DNA of 64,000 nucleotides from Verrucomicrobiota bacterium (GTDB taxonomy: Bacteria > Verrucomicrobiota > Verrucomicrobiia > Chthoniobacterales > Chthoniobacteraceae). The notes beneath the pieces are model-generated. The model searched no databases. It was given only the letters and a program-made list of their open reading frames with translations, and was not told the origin of the DNA. A program made the translations under genes and the position numbers. Shown here in pieces: positions 26,138-36,214 of the stretch. The stretch is taken from positions 62,001-126,000 of the forward strand of contig VFJQ01000023.1 in assembly GCA_009885995.1 (NCBI GenBank), in the 5' to 3' direction. Position 1 is the first letter of the stretch; every line of letters starts with the position of its first letter.

Positions 26138-27565
26138 ATGCCCCGCCTCGTCCTCCTCCTCGCCCTCGCCTTCGCGCTCGCCTTCGCGCTCGCCTTCGCG
26201 CTCGCCTTCGCGCTCGTCTCGCGAGCCGCCGATAAGCCGAACGTTATCATCATCTACGCCGACGACCTCGGCTATGGCGACCTCGGGTGCTACGGCCACC
26301 CGAGCATCCGCACGCCGAACCTCGACCGCATGGCGAGTGAAGGGATGCGCTTCACCGACTTCTACTCCGCGGCGGAAGTCTGCACGCCGAGCCGGGCGGC
26401 GCTGCTGACGGGGCGGTATCCGATCCGGAGCGGGATGTGCCACGAGAAGTTCCGCGTGCTGCGCAGCGTCTCGACCGGGCATCTGCCGCACGAGGAAGTG
26501 ACGCTGGCGGAGCTGTTGAAGGGGCAGGGCTATGCGACGGGATATGTGGGCAAGTGGCATCTCGGCGTGTGGGCGAACAATCCGGCGGGGCATCCGAAGC
26601 ATCACGGGTTCGATTTCGCCTTTGGCCTGCCGCACTCGAATGATATGGACCCGCTGCCGGGGCGAACGAAGGAGGAGGATAACAAGGAGGACCCGGACCA
26701 GAAATTTTGGAACCCGCCGCTGTTCGAGGGCGAGAAGTTGATCGAGCAGCCCGCGGATCAGACGACGCTGACGCGGCGCTACACGGAGCAGGCAGTGAAG
26801 TTCATCGGGGAGAAGAAGGGGGGGGCGTTCTTTCTCTATTTTCCGCACACGTTTCCGCACACGCCGATCTATGCGTCGGAGAAGTTTCGCGGGAAGAGCG
26901 CGCGCGGTCGCTATGGGGACGTGGTGGAGGAGATCGACTGGAGTGTGGGCCAGGTGCTCGACGCGGTGCGCGCGGCGGGGATCGAGAAGAACACGTTCGT
27001 CTTCTTCTCGAGCGACAATGGGCCGTGGCTGATCCGCGGGCTGGCGGGCGGGAGCGCGGGATTGCTGCGCGAGGGGAAGGGATCGACGTGGGAAGGCGGG
27101 ATGCGCGTGCCGGGGATCGCGTGGATGCCGGGCCGCGTGGCTGCGGGCCATGTGTGCCGGGAGGTGGCGACGACGATGGATCTTTTCACGACGTGCGCGA
27201 CGTGGGCCGGGGCGAAGGTGCCGGCGGATCGTGTGATCGACGGGCTGGATATCACGCCGCTGCTCACTGCGAGCGGCACGGTGAAGCGCGAGGCGTTCTT
27301 CTATTATCGGGGCCCGACGCTCTTTGCGGCGCGGGTCGGGAAGTGGAAGGCGCACTATCTCACCCAGCCCGCTTACGGTGCGCCGAAGCCGACCGCGCAT
27401 GAGACACCGCTGCTCTTCGATCTCGGGCGCGATCCCGGCGAGAACATCGACATGGCCGCGCAGCAGCCCGAAGTGCTGCGCGAGATCGCCGCGGCGGTGG
27501 ATAAGCATCGCGCGAATCTTCAACCCGCCCCGACGCAACTCGAAGCCACCATCGCCGCAAAATGA
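26138..27565 (+). CDS. Secreted sulfatase
   Basis: KPNVIIIYADDLGYGDLGCYGHPSIRTPNLDRMASEG and formylglycine motif VCTPSRAALLTGRYP; start after the terminator chosen over ORF start 26102. Confidence 0.94.
   Translation: MPRLVLLLALAFALAFALAFALAFALVSRAADKPNVIIIYADDLGYGDLGCYGHPSIRTPNLDRMASEGMRFTDFYSAAEVCTPSRAALLTGRYPIRSGMCHEKFRVLRSVSTGHLPHEEVTLAELLKGQGYATGYVGKWHLGVWANNPAGHPKHHGFDFAFGLPHSNDMDPLPGRTKEEDNKEDPDQKFWNPPLFEGEKLIEQPADQTTLTRRYTEQAVKFIGEKKGGAFFLYFPHTFPHTPIYASEKFRGKSARGRYGDVVEEIDWSVGQVLDAVRAAGIEKNTFVFFSSDNGPWLIRGLAGGSAGLLREGKGSTWEGGMRVPGIAWMPGRVAAGHVCREVATTMDLFTTCATWAGAKVPADRVIDGLDITPLLTASGTVKREAFFYYRGPTLFAARVGKWKAHYLTQPAYGAPKPTAHETPLLFDLGRDPGENIDMAAQQPEVLREIAAAVDKHRANLQPAPTQLEATIAAK
26167..26214 (+). 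repeat. 12-bp tandem repeat (about 4 copies, GCCTTCGCGCTC) in the signal-peptide coding region
   Basis: Direct reading of CGCCTTCGCGCTCGCCTTCGCGCTCGCCTTCGCGCTCGCCTTCGCGCTCGTC, encoding LAFALAFALAFALAFALV. Confidence 0.9.
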
Positions 27566-28824
27566 AACCGCTCGCCTTTCTCCTCCTCGCTCTCACCGCA
27601 CACGCCGCTGACGCGCCGTGGAAGTGGCAGTCCGCGCTCGTGCCCGACGCGGGCATCGACCTCGACGCCGCGCAGATCGTGCGCGTCACGTCGCTGCGCA
27701 CGAAGGGCGACGGCACTTTTCGCGACGCGCTGAAAATCAAGGGGCCGAAGCTCATCGTCTTCGAGGTCGGCGGCGTGATCGATCTCGATATGCAGCCGAT
27801 CAGCCTCGACGAGCCGGACTGCTTCGTAGCTGGGCAGACGGCGCCCGCGCCGGGCATCACCTTCATTCGCGGTGGGCTGCGCTTGCGCGGCGATCGCGTG
27901 GTCTTACAGCACCTGCGTGTGCGTCCCGGCGACGCAGGGCAGCCGAAGAAGAGCGGCTGGGATCCCGACGGCATCAGCACCAGCGGCGGGCCGCAGGATG
28001 TGTGGATCGACCATTGCTCGTCCACGTGGGCGATCGACGAAGCGATCTCGGCCTCCACTTACAAATCGCCCACCGGCGAGCCCGTGCGCCGTGTCTTCAT
28101 CCGCGATTGCATCATCGGCCCCGGCCTCGACAACGCCACCCACAGCAAAGGCCCGCACGCGAAAGGCACGCTCGTCTTCGGCGGCACGCAGCACGTCGCG
28201 ATCGTCGGCAATCTCTACACGAGCAACGTCGAGCGGAACCCCGTCTTCCAGCCTGGCACCTCCGGTGTCGTCGTGAACAACGTGATCGCCAATCCCGGCC
28301 AGCGCGCCATCCACGCGCACAGCGCCGACGCGGAACTGGGCAAGGAAGGCGCGAATCCGCGCATCGCCGTGGTCGGCAACGTGGTGCTCTTTGGGGAGAA
28401 GACGAAGAAGACGGCGGGCGTCCTCGAGGGGACGGCCGACGCGTATGTGAAAGACAACGAAGGCTACGACTGGCTTGGGCAGCCGATCCGCGAATTGCGC
28501 GAGCCGCTCACGTCCACCGTGCTGCCACAACCGCCCGTCTGGCCCGAGGGACTCAAGCCAGTCAGCACTACCGCCGCGCTGTGGCACGTCGCGCGTTTTG
28601 CCGGCGCGCGGCCCGCGGAGCGCGACGAGATCGACACGCGCATCGTGCGCGAAGCGCTCACCGGTGCGGCGAAGATCATCGACAGCCAGGAGGAAGTCGG
28701 TGGTTACCCGAGGCACGAGCCGACGACGCGCAAGCTGGACGTGCCGGACAAGGACCGCCGCGCCTGGCTCGAGAAGCTCGCGCGTGAAGTGACCTTCGGC
28801 GCAGACGTTCCCCAAAAACAATGA
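27562..28824 (+). CDS. Pectate lyase-like protein (PL1-type beta-helix)
   Basis: Signal peptide, VVLQHLRVRPGD, DPDGISTSGGPQDVWIDHCSSTWAIDEAIS, VFIRDCIIGPGLDNATHSKGPHAKGTLVFG; ATGA overlap with upstream sulfatase. Confidence 0.8.
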   Translation: MKPLAFLLLALTAHAADAPWKWQSALVPDAGIDLDAAQIVRVTSLRTKGDGTFRDALKIKGPKLIVFEVGGVIDLDMQPISLDEPDCFVAGQTAPAPGITFIRGGLRLRGDRVVLQHLRVRPGDAGQPKKSGWDPDGISTSGGPQDVWIDHCSSTWAIDEAISASTYKSPTGEPVRRVFIRDCIIGPGLDNATHSKGPHAKGTLVFGGTQHVAIVGNLYTSNVERNPVFQPGTSGVVVNNVIANPGQRAIHAHSADAELGKEGANPRIAVVGNVVLFGEKTKKTAGVLEGTADAYVKDNEGYDWLGQPIRELREPLTSTVLPQPPVWPEGLKPVSTTAALWHVARFAGARPAERDEIDTRIVREALTGAAKIIDSQEEVGGYPRHEPTTRKLDVPDKDRRAWLEKLAREVTFGADVPQKQ

Positions 28825-30245
28825 TCCGTCCCATCGTCGTCCTGCTCGTCCTCTTCGCCACGCTCACGCGTGCCGCGGACAAGCCGAACATCCTTTTCAT
28901 CCTCGCCGACGATCTCGGCTGGAGCGACCTGAGCTGCTACGGCCACCCGATTCTCAAGACACCGAACATCGACCGGCTCGCGAAAGAGGGGACGCTCTTC
29001 ACGCAGTTCTACGTGAATGGATCGGTCTGCTCGCCGAGCCGCTCGGCGTTCTTCACCGGGCAGTATCCGGCGCGGAACCGCATCCACGGCCACTACGCGA
29101 CGCCGGAGCAAAACACGGCGCGTGGCATGACGCAGTTCCTCGATCCGAAAGTGCCGAACGTGCCGACGCTGCTCAAGCAAGCCGGCTACAAGACCGCGCA
29201 CATCGGCAAGTGGCACCTCAGCAGTAACTCCGGCGGGCCGGAGCCGGGCGCCTACGGTTTCGACTTCGTCGGCAGCGGCGAACGCGGCGGTGCGGACGGG
29301 CCGAGCGAGGATCCGTTCTATCGCGCGAAGTCGTCGGCGCTGTTTGTCGATGAGGCGATCGGCTTCATCCGAGAGCACAAGGCCGGGCCGTTTTATCTCC
29401 AGCTCTGGACGCTCGTGCCGCACGCAACTTTGAATCCGACACCCGAGCAGATGAAGCCGTTCGCGAACCAGCGCGCGGGTGGGAAAGACTTCCCGCATGC
29501 GAGCGCCGCGCAGGTTTTCTACAGCTCCGTCGCCGACCTCGACGCGCAGCTCGGCCGGCTCTTCACCGCACTCGACGAGCTGAATCTCGCCGACAACACG
29601 CTCATCCTTTTCAGCAGCGACAACGGCCCCGAGGATATCCACGTGAAGAACGCCGGCCACAGCGGCGTCGGCAGTGCGGGGCCATTCCGCGGGCGCAAGC
29701 GCAGCCTCTACGAGGGCGGCATCCGCGTGCCCGGCCTCGTCCGCTGGCCCGGTCACGTGCCGGCGGGGAAGATCGACGACACCGCGATCGTCGCGGGTGT
29801 CGATTGGCTGCCGACGGTTTGCAAACTCGCGGGCGTCGCGATCCCGAAAGATCACGCGCTCGACGGCGAAGACGCGAGCGACGTGCTGCTCGGCGCGAGT
29901 CGCCCGCGCACGCGACCGCTCATGTGGGAGTGGCGCTTCCGCATCATGGGCGAGCCCTTTCACCAGAGCCCGCAGCTCGCGATCCGCGACGGCGACTGGA
30001 AGCTGCTGATGAACCCCGACCGCACGCGCACCGAACTCTACGAGATCAAACGCGACCCGACGCAACTCGACAACGTGGCCGAGCATCACGCCGACATCGT
30101 CGCGCGCCTGAGTGAGCCGCTGCTCGCGTGGTCGAAGTCGCTCGCACCCGGCCCGCGCGACCCCGGCGCCGGCGAGATGAAAGCACCGTGGCCCGGCCAG
30201 CCGAAAGGCGAGCCCGCGGCTCGAAAGGCCGGAGCGAACAAGTGA
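28821..30245 (+). CDS. Secreted sulfatase
   Basis: KPNILFILADDLGWSDLSCYGHPILKTPNIDRLAKEG, VCSPSRSAFFTGQYPARNR, GKWHL. Confidence 0.94.
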   Translation: MIRPIVVLLVLFATLTRAADKPNILFILADDLGWSDLSCYGHPILKTPNIDRLAKEGTLFTQFYVNGSVCSPSRSAFFTGQYPARNRIHGHYATPEQNTARGMTQFLDPKVPNVPTLLKQAGYKTAHIGKWHLSSNSGGPEPGAYGFDFVGSGERGGADGPSEDPFYRAKSSALFVDEAIGFIREHKAGPFYLQLWTLVPHATLNPTPEQMKPFANQRAGGKDFPHASAAQVFYSSVADLDAQLGRLFTALDELNLADNTLILFSSDNGPEDIHVKNAGHSGVGSAGPFRGRKRSLYEGGIRVPGLVRWPGHVPAGKIDDTAIVAGVDWLPTVCKLAGVAIPKDHALDGEDASDVLLGASRPRTRPLMWEWRFRIMGEPFHQSPQLAIRDGDWKLLMNPDRTRTELYEIKRDPTQLDNVAEHHADIVARLSEPLLAWSKSLAPGPRDPGAGEMKAPWPGQPKGEPAARKAGANK

Positions 30246-31741
30246 TTAACTTCCGCGCTTTTTCCATCGCGTGCCTGCTGCCTCTCGTCGCAGCCGCCGC
30301 TCAGCCATTCTGCATCGAGGTGCTCGACGAATCGACCGGCCGCGGCGTGCCGCTGGTGGAACTCGAGACGATGGATAATCAACTCTACGTCACCGACAGC
30401 GCAGGCCGCGTGGCTTTCGACGAAGCCGGGCAGATGGGCGTGCCGGTGTGGTTCTCGATGCGCACGCACGGCTATGACCTGCCGATCGACGGCTTCGGCA
30501 TGACTGGCCAGCGCTTCACTCCGCAGCCGGGCGGGAAGGCGACGCTCAAGATCAAGCGGCGCAACATCGCCGAGCGGCTCGTGCGGCTGACCGGGCAGGG
30601 CATCTATCGCGACACCGTGCTGCTCGGCGAGAAGCCGCCGCTCGCTGAGCCGTTGAGCAACGGCGGCGTGGTCGGGTCGGATTCGGTGCAGGCTGTCGTC
30701 TATCGCGGGCGCATCTTCTGGCTGTGGGGCGACACGATGCGGATGTCGTATCCGCTCGGAAATTTTCGCACGACCTGCGCGTGGTCGGAACTGCCGGGGA
30801 AAGGAGGGCTGCCGCCGGAGCAAGGCGTGAATTTCCGCTACTTTACCGCGCCCGACGGCTTCGCGAAGGAGATGTGCCCGCTCGAGCGTAAGGACGGCGT
30901 CGTGTGGCTTTTCGGCCTCGCAGTCGTGCGCGACGAATCCGGCGCCGAGCGGCTGATCGCTCACTACGCGCGTCGGCAAGGTTTGGAAAAGCAGCACGAA
31001 CACGGCATCGCGATCTTCAACGACGAGAAGGAAATCTTCGAGCGCGCGATCGAGTTGCCGGCGGGTGAAACGTGGCGCTTCCCACGTGGTCGCGTGACGC
31101 CGGTGCGCGAGGGCGAAGTCGATTACCTCTACTCCGGCGAGGCCGGACTGTGCGTGCGTGTGCCTGCGCGCCTGCGCGACGTATGCGACCCGGCGAGCTA
31201 CGAGGCGTGGACCTGCGCGCGCGAGGGCAAGCCGCAGCGCCGCGCGGATGGCTCGCTCGATTTTGTGTGGCGCAAGGATTCCGCGCCGGTCGAATCGCCG
31301 GAGGAAATGAAGTGGCTGAAAGCCCGCCTCATCAAGCCCGAGGAGTGCCGGGTCACACCGGAAGATGTCGCGACAAAGGAGCGCGTATCGCTGCACGAAG
31401 GCAGCGTGCGCTGGAACGAACACCGGCGTCGCTGGGTGCTCATCGCCGTGCAGCACGGCGGCAAGCCGTCGTTCCTCGGCGAGGTCTGGTATGCCGAAGC
31501 GACCGCTCCGACCGGCCCGTGGACACGCGCCGTGAAGATCGTCACGCACGACCGCTACTCCTTCTACAATCCCGCCCAGCACGCCTTTTTCGACGAGGAC
31601 GGTGGGCGGCTGATCTACTTCGAGGGCACCTACACCTACACCTTCTCCCGCCGCGAAGGCCGCACGCCTCGCTACGACTACAACCAGATGCTCTATCGGC
31701 TCGACCTCGACGATCCACGGCTGAAGGACGCGCAGCAGTAG
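30242..31741 (+). CDS. Secreted hypothetical protein, possibly glycoside-active beta-propeller type
   Basis: GTG start overlapping upstream TGA; signal peptide; YRGRIFWLWGDTMRMSYPLGNFRTTCAWSELPG; operon-like position. Confidence 0.55.
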   Translation: MINFRAFSIACLLPLVAAAAQPFCIEVLDESTGRGVPLVELETMDNQLYVTDSAGRVAFDEAGQMGVPVWFSMRTHGYDLPIDGFGMTGQRFTPQPGGKATLKIKRRNIAERLVRLTGQGIYRDTVLLGEKPPLAEPLSNGGVVGSDSVQAVVYRGRIFWLWGDTMRMSYPLGNFRTTCAWSELPGKGGLPPEQGVNFRYFTAPDGFAKEMCPLERKDGVVWLFGLAVVRDESGAERLIAHYARRQGLEKQHEHGIAIFNDEKEIFERAIELPAGETWRFPRGRVTPVREGEVDYLYSGEAGLCVRVPARLRDVCDPASYEAWTCAREGKPQRRADGSLDFVWRKDSAPVESPEEMKWLKARLIKPEECRVTPEDVATKERVSLHEGSVRWNEHRRRWVLIAVQHGGKPSFLGEVWYAEATAPTGPWTRAVKIVTHDRYSFYNPAQHAFFDEDGGRLIYFEGTYTYTFSRREGRTPRYDYNQMLYRLDLDDPRLKDAQQ

Positions 31742-31778
31742 CCAAGATTCGCCGGCTCGCGCGGGTTGTCCCCGCACC

Positions 31779-34700
31779 ATGAAGCCGCTGCTTCGCTCCC
31801 TCCTCGCTCTCGCCGTGTCGTCCGCTTTCGCCGCGGACGCGAACCGCCTCACGTATCTCGACGACTCGTCGCCGTTCTGGCCCACGTCGCAGTCACCGAA
31901 ATTCACCACGCCGCAATGGGTCGGCGAACCGGGCGTCGATGCGGTCGTCGTGCTCGCGATCGACGACATGCGCGAGCCGGCGAAATACGAAGCCTTCCTC
32001 CGCCCGATCCTCGACCGGCTGAAACGAATCGAACCCGCCCATGGCGGCGATGGCCGCGCGCCGGTGAGCATCATGACGAACGTCGTGCAACCCGACGATC
32101 CGCAGCTTGCGGCGTGGCTGAAGGAAGGCCTCTCGCTCGAAGTCCACACGCTCGCGCATCCGTGCCCGTGCCTTGGCAAGATGTCGCTCGACGACGCGGC
32201 GAAGACTTACCACGGCGGCGTGGATCTGCTCGCGAGCGTGCCGGGGAACAAGCCCGTCGCCTTCCGCATGCCCTGCTGCGACTCGATGAACTCGGCGAGC
32301 CCGCGCTTCTTCTCGGAAATCTTCCCGCGGGCGAGCGAGAAGGGGAACACGCTCGCGATCGACTCGTCGGTCTTCACGCTGCCGCCGGGCGAGCGGTTCG
32401 CGAAATACTTCCCGGCCGAGCTGCGCCCGCCGATGAAGAAGACGCTCGGCGATTACGCGGGGTTCATCGACGATTACCCGTATCCCTACGTGATCGGCGG
32501 CAAGTGCTGGGAGTTCCCGTGCATCGTGCCGAGCGACTGGGAAGCGTTCAACCTGCTCGGCGCGAAGTCGGCGACGATGCTCGACGACTGGAAGGCCGCG
32601 CTGGATCGGATCGTGCAGCAGCAAGGCGTCTTCACCGCCGTCTTCCATCCGCACGGCTGGAGCGGGCCGGAGCAGTGGATCGAGTTCATCGACTACGTGG
32701 AGCAGACCTACGGCAAGCGCGTGAAGTTCCTCAACTTCCGCGAAGCGCTCGAGCGGCTGGAAAAGAACGCGCTCGCCGGTCGCACGCTCAGCACGAAACT
32801 CGGACCCGACAACGGCGTGCGCCTGCTCGACGTGAACGCGGACGGTTTCATGGACGTGGTGATCGGCGCGGCAAATCAGCCCGTGACGCGCGTGTGGAAG
32901 CCGAAAGAGCAGCGCTGGAGCGAGACGGCGACACCCGCGAACTTCGTCCGCTTCGGTGACGATGGCGGGATGCGGACGAAGGTCGCGCTCGGCATCGCGC
33001 GGAAATCCGGCGAGCCGACGCTCTTCGCGCCGGGCAAGGCGTGGACGTATCGCGACGGCGGCGCGTGGCAGTCGGACGAGGCGTTCGCTCGCAGTCTGCC
33101 TGACGCGGCGCAGATTCGCTTCCGCGATTTCGACAATGACGGCGTGTGCGAAGCGCTGACGAACGACGGCATCTTCGCATGGAGCGAGAAGGACGCGCGC
33201 TGGCAGCCTGCCGACTACGCCTTGCCGCCGGACTGCGCGCCGTTCGACACACGCGGCGGCGACAACGGCCTGCGCTTCGTCGATCTCAACGGCGATGGCT
33301 TCGACGACGTGATCCAATCGAACGACGCGGGTTACGCGGCCTATCTCTGGGCTGGCGTCGTGAAGGCGAACCTCGGCTGGAAGCACGGCTGGCCGCACCT
33401 CGTGCGCAAAGGTCCCGCCGATGCGAATGCAAAGGTCCTGCCGTTCGTGCGCGACGGGCGCAACAACGGCGCGTGGTTCCATCGCGGCTCGATCGTGTGG
33501 CAAAACGAAGCGGTCGCGACACCCGGCGCGGAGTCGGTCAGCCGCACGTTCAAGGACATCATCGCCTTCGACGTGCCGCCGGATCGGTCGCCGCAGGAGT
33601 CGCTCGCCGCGCTGCGGCCGCGACCCGGCTTCACGGTCGAACTCGTCGCCGCCGAGCCGCTCATCGAAAGCCCCGCGGCGTTCGAATGGGATGCGCAAGG
33701 CCGGCTCTGGGTCGTCGAGATGCGCGACTATCCGCTCGGCATCGATGGGAAAGGCAAAGTCGGCGGCGTGGTGAAGATCCTCACGGATACCGACGGCGAC
33801 GGCCGCTATGACAAGGCCGACACGTTCCTCGATGGCCTCGCGTATCCCACCGGCCTGCTGCCGTGGCGCAATGGCGTGCTGCTCGCCGCTTCCGCCGACA
33901 TCCTCTTCGCCGCCGACACGAACGGCGACGGTCGCGCCGACGAGAAGCGCGTGGTCTTCACCGGCTTCAAGGAAGGCAATCAGCAGCACCGGCAGAACGG
34001 CTACGAGTGGGGTCTCGATGGCTGGGTCTATGGTGCGAATGGCGACAGCGGCGGCGAGGTGAACGGCGTGAGCATCAGCAGTCGCGACTTCCGCTTCCGG
34101 CCAGACACGGGCGAGTTCGAGGCGGAGAGCGGGCAGACGCAATTCGGCCGGCGGCGCGACGACTGGGGGAACTGGTTCGGCAACAACAACTCGAAGTGGC
34201 TCTGGCACTACACGATCGACGATCGCTACCTGCGGCGGAACCCGAAGCTCGCTGTGAAGACGACGAAGCAGATGCTCGCGGAATATCCCGATTCGACGCG
34301 CGTATTTCCCGTGAGCGAGCTGCCGATCCGCTTCAATCAGCCACAGTCGCTCGGGCATCTCACCAGCGGTTGCAGCCCGGCGCTATATCGCGACGAGCTG
34401 TTCGGGCCCGCGTTCGCGACGAGCGCGTTCGTCGCCGAGCCGGTGCACAACGTGGTGCATCGCGAAGTGCTCACGCCAGACGGCGCGACCTTCACGAGCA
34501 AGCGCGCGGACGACGAGCAGGACCGCGAATTCCTCGCGAGCACCGATCCGTGGTTCCGCCCCGTGCATTTGAAAACCGGGCCCGACGGCGCGCTCTACGT
34601 CGCGGACTTCCATCGCTTCGCGCTCGAGCATCCCGAGTGGATCGCGCCCGAGACGCAGAGTCGCCTCGACCTCCGCGCCGGTGCAGACAAGGGCCGCATC

Positions 34701-35732
34701 TACCGCGTTTTCCCAAACGGCGCGAAGCTGCGCCCGGTGCCGAATCTCGCGAAGCTCGATAACGCCGCGCTTGCCGCCGCGCTCGACAGTCCGAACGGCT
34801 GGCAGCGCGACACCGCGCAGCGTGTGCTGACCGAGCGGCAGGCAAAGGACGCCGCGCCCGTGCTCCGGCAACTCGTCTCCGCTGCACGCAACGCGAAGGT
34901 CCGAGTGCAGGCGCTCGCGACGCTGGACACACTGCACGCACTCGATGCGAACACGATCCACGCCGCGCTGCGGGACAATCATCCCACCGTGCGCGTGCAG
35001 GCGCTGCGCGTGAGCACTTCGCTCGACGATGCGGTGCTCGCGAGCGCGGACGACACAGACTTCACGGTGCGCTACCAGCTCGCGCTCACGCTCGGCGCTT
35101 TCCGCGACGAACGCGCGGCCACCGCGCTCACGAAGCTCGCCGAGCGCGACGGCGACCAGCCGCAGATGCGTGTCGCGATCATGTCGTCGCTCACGCCGGA
35201 GAGCGCGCTCTTCGCGAAGCTCAACAAGGCCGCGACGTCGAGCGCAGCGCCCGCCGTCGTGCTGCCGAAGCCGAGCACGCCCGATCGCGCCCGCGTCATT
35301 GCCAGCTACGCGGGCGTGCCGAATCTCAAAGGCGTAGCCGAGCGCGGTCACGAGCTGTTCAAGCAGCAGTGCTTCATCTGCCACCGGCTGAAGGGCGAAG
35401 GCCAGGAAGTCGGCCCCGATCTCGCGATGGTCGCGGACAAGCCGGCGGACTGGCTGCTCACCGCGATCTTCGATCCGAACGCCGCGATCGAAGACCGCTT
35501 CAAGGCGCAGACGCTCAAGCTCAAGTCCGGCACCGAAATGGCCGGGCTCATCTCCGCGGAGACGGCGAACAACGTCGTGCTGCGCCTGCCCGGCGGCGTG
35601 GATTTGCCCGTGCTTCGCAGCGACCTCGCCAGCCAGCAGCCGTCCACCCGATCGCTCATGCCGGAGGGCCTCGAGACGGTGCTCAAGCCGCAGGACGTGG
35701 CGGACCTCATCGCGTGGATCCGGGCGCGGTAG
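31779..35732 (+). CDS. Multidomain secreted protein: polysaccharide-deacetylase-like N-terminus, FG-GAP-like repeats, PVC-type membrane-bound dehydrogenase propeller, HEAT-like region, C-terminal cytochrome c
   Basis: AIDD and EVHTLAH metal-site-like motifs; repeated DVNADGFMDVVIG / DFDNDGVCEALTND / DLNGDGFDDVIQSN; FEWDAQGRLWVVEMRDYP; heme motif CFICH. Confidence 0.8.
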   Translation: MKPLLRSLLALAVSSAFAADANRLTYLDDSSPFWPTSQSPKFTTPQWVGEPGVDAVVVLAIDDMREPAKYEAFLRPILDRLKRIEPAHGGDGRAPVSIMTNVVQPDDPQLAAWLKEGLSLEVHTLAHPCPCLGKMSLDDAAKTYHGGVDLLASVPGNKPVAFRMPCCDSMNSASPRFFSEIFPRASEKGNTLAIDSSVFTLPPGERFAKYFPAELRPPMKKTLGDYAGFIDDYPYPYVIGGKCWEFPCIVPSDWEAFNLLGAKSATMLDDWKAALDRIVQQQGVFTAVFHPHGWSGPEQWIEFIDYVEQTYGKRVKFLNFREALERLEKNALAGRTLSTKLGPDNGVRLLDVNADGFMDVVIGAANQPVTRVWKPKEQRWSETATPANFVRFGDDGGMRTKVALGIARKSGEPTLFAPGKAWTYRDGGAWQSDEAFARSLPDAAQIRFRDFDNDGVCEALTNDGIFAWSEKDARWQPADYALPPDCAPFDTRGGDNGLRFVDLNGDGFDDVIQSNDAGYAAYLWAGVVKANLGWKHGWPHLVRKGPADANAKVLPFVRDGRNNGAWFHRGSIVWQNEAVATPGAESVSRTFKDIIAFDVPPDRSPQESLAALRPRPGFTVELVAAEPLIESPAAFEWDAQGRLWVVEMRDYPLGIDGKGKVGGVVKILTDTDGDGRYDKADTFLDGLAYPTGLLPWRNGVLLAASADILFAADTNGDGRADEKRVVFTGFKEGNQQHRQNGYEWGLDGWVYGANGDSGGEVNGVSISSRDFRFRPDTGEFEAESGQTQFGRRRDDWGNWFGNNNSKWLWHYTIDDRYLRRNPKLAVKTTKQMLAEYPDSTRVFPVSELPIRFNQPQSLGHLTSGCSPALYRDELFGPAFATSAFVAEPVHNVVHREVLTPDGATFTSKRADDEQDREFLASTDPWFRPVHLKTGPDGALYVADFHRFALEHPEWIAPETQSRLDLRAGADKGRIYRVFPNGAKLRPVPNLAKLDNAALAAALDSPNGWQRDTAQRVLTERQAKDAAPVLRQLVSAARNAKVRVQALATLDTLHALDANTIHAALRDNHPTVRVQALRVSTSLDDAVLASADDTDFTVRYQLALTLGAFRDERAATALTKLAERDGDQPQMRVAIMSSLTPESALFAKLNKAATSSAAPAVVLPKPSTPDRARVIASYAGVPNLKGVAERGHELFKQQCFICHRLKGEGQEVGPDLAMVADKPADWLLTAIFDPNAAIEDRFKAQTLKLKSGTEMAGLISAETANNVVLRLPGGVDLPVLRSDLASQQPSTRSLMPEGLETVLKPQDVADLIAWIRAR

Positions 35733-35737
35733 CGCCC

Positions 35738-35766
35738 GTGGTTCACGCTGGGGCAGCGTGAACCAC
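35738..35766. repeat. Perfect palindrome 6 nt after the cytochrome stop codon
   Basis: GTGGTTCACGCTG-ggg-CAGCGTGAACCAC, 13-bp perfect arms. Confidence 0.9.
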
Positions 35767-35767
35767 A

Positions 35768-36214
35768 TTAAGGCGAGCCGGGATGCGCGCTCCGGCACGC
35801 GGCCAGAAACTCGATCGGCTCGCAAATCGTGACCTCCCCCGCGTAGTAAGGCCGAAGCGAAAGGAGATGCGGGTCGTAGCTGACGAGGTGGGTGCTGCGA
35901 CCGTTGATGGCGCAGAGCAGAAACATCACGTCCTCCGAGTCCACGGGGTAGTGGCGGAAGTGAAAGAAGACGATGGACACGATCTCGCCATGCCGGGCGA
36001 TGAGGCGGATGAAGGCCGCGACTTCGGGCGCCGGGATGCCGCGTTCGAGCAGCTTCTCCGCATACTCGGCGAGGGTGTCGAGGCTGTAGAGAAAACGAAA
36101 CTCGTGCTGCTGCCAGCGATCGAGAATCTCCGCCGTGGGACTCGTCGCGTGCGGGCTGAGCCGGGCCGCCAGCACGACGTTGGTATCGAGCACCGCACGA
36201 ATGGAGCCCGGCAT
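35768..36214 (-). CDS. PIN-domain protein, putative toxin of a toxin-antitoxin pair
   Basis: IRAVLDTNVVLAARLSPHATSPTAEILDRW...FLYSLDTLAEYAEKLL...DSEDVMFLLCAINGRSTHLVSYDPHLL. Confidence 0.85.
   Translation of the reverse strand: MPGSIRAVLDTNVVLAARLSPHATSPTAEILDRWQQHEFRFLYSLDTLAEYAEKLLERGIPAPEVAAFIRLIARHGEIVSIVFFHFRHYPVDSEDVMFLLCAINGRSTHLVSYDPHLLSLRPYYAGEVTICEPIEFLAACRSAHPGSP

Noticed and set aside
31766-32959. 397-aa + ORF overlapping the start of the deacetylase-cytochrome gene
   Set aside because: Out-of-frame Arg/Ala-rich translation; the alternative frame encodes a coherent multidomain protein.
31893-34358. 821-aa minus-strand ORF opposite the deacetylase-cytochrome gene
   Set aside because: R/E/V-rich antisense frame without domain features.
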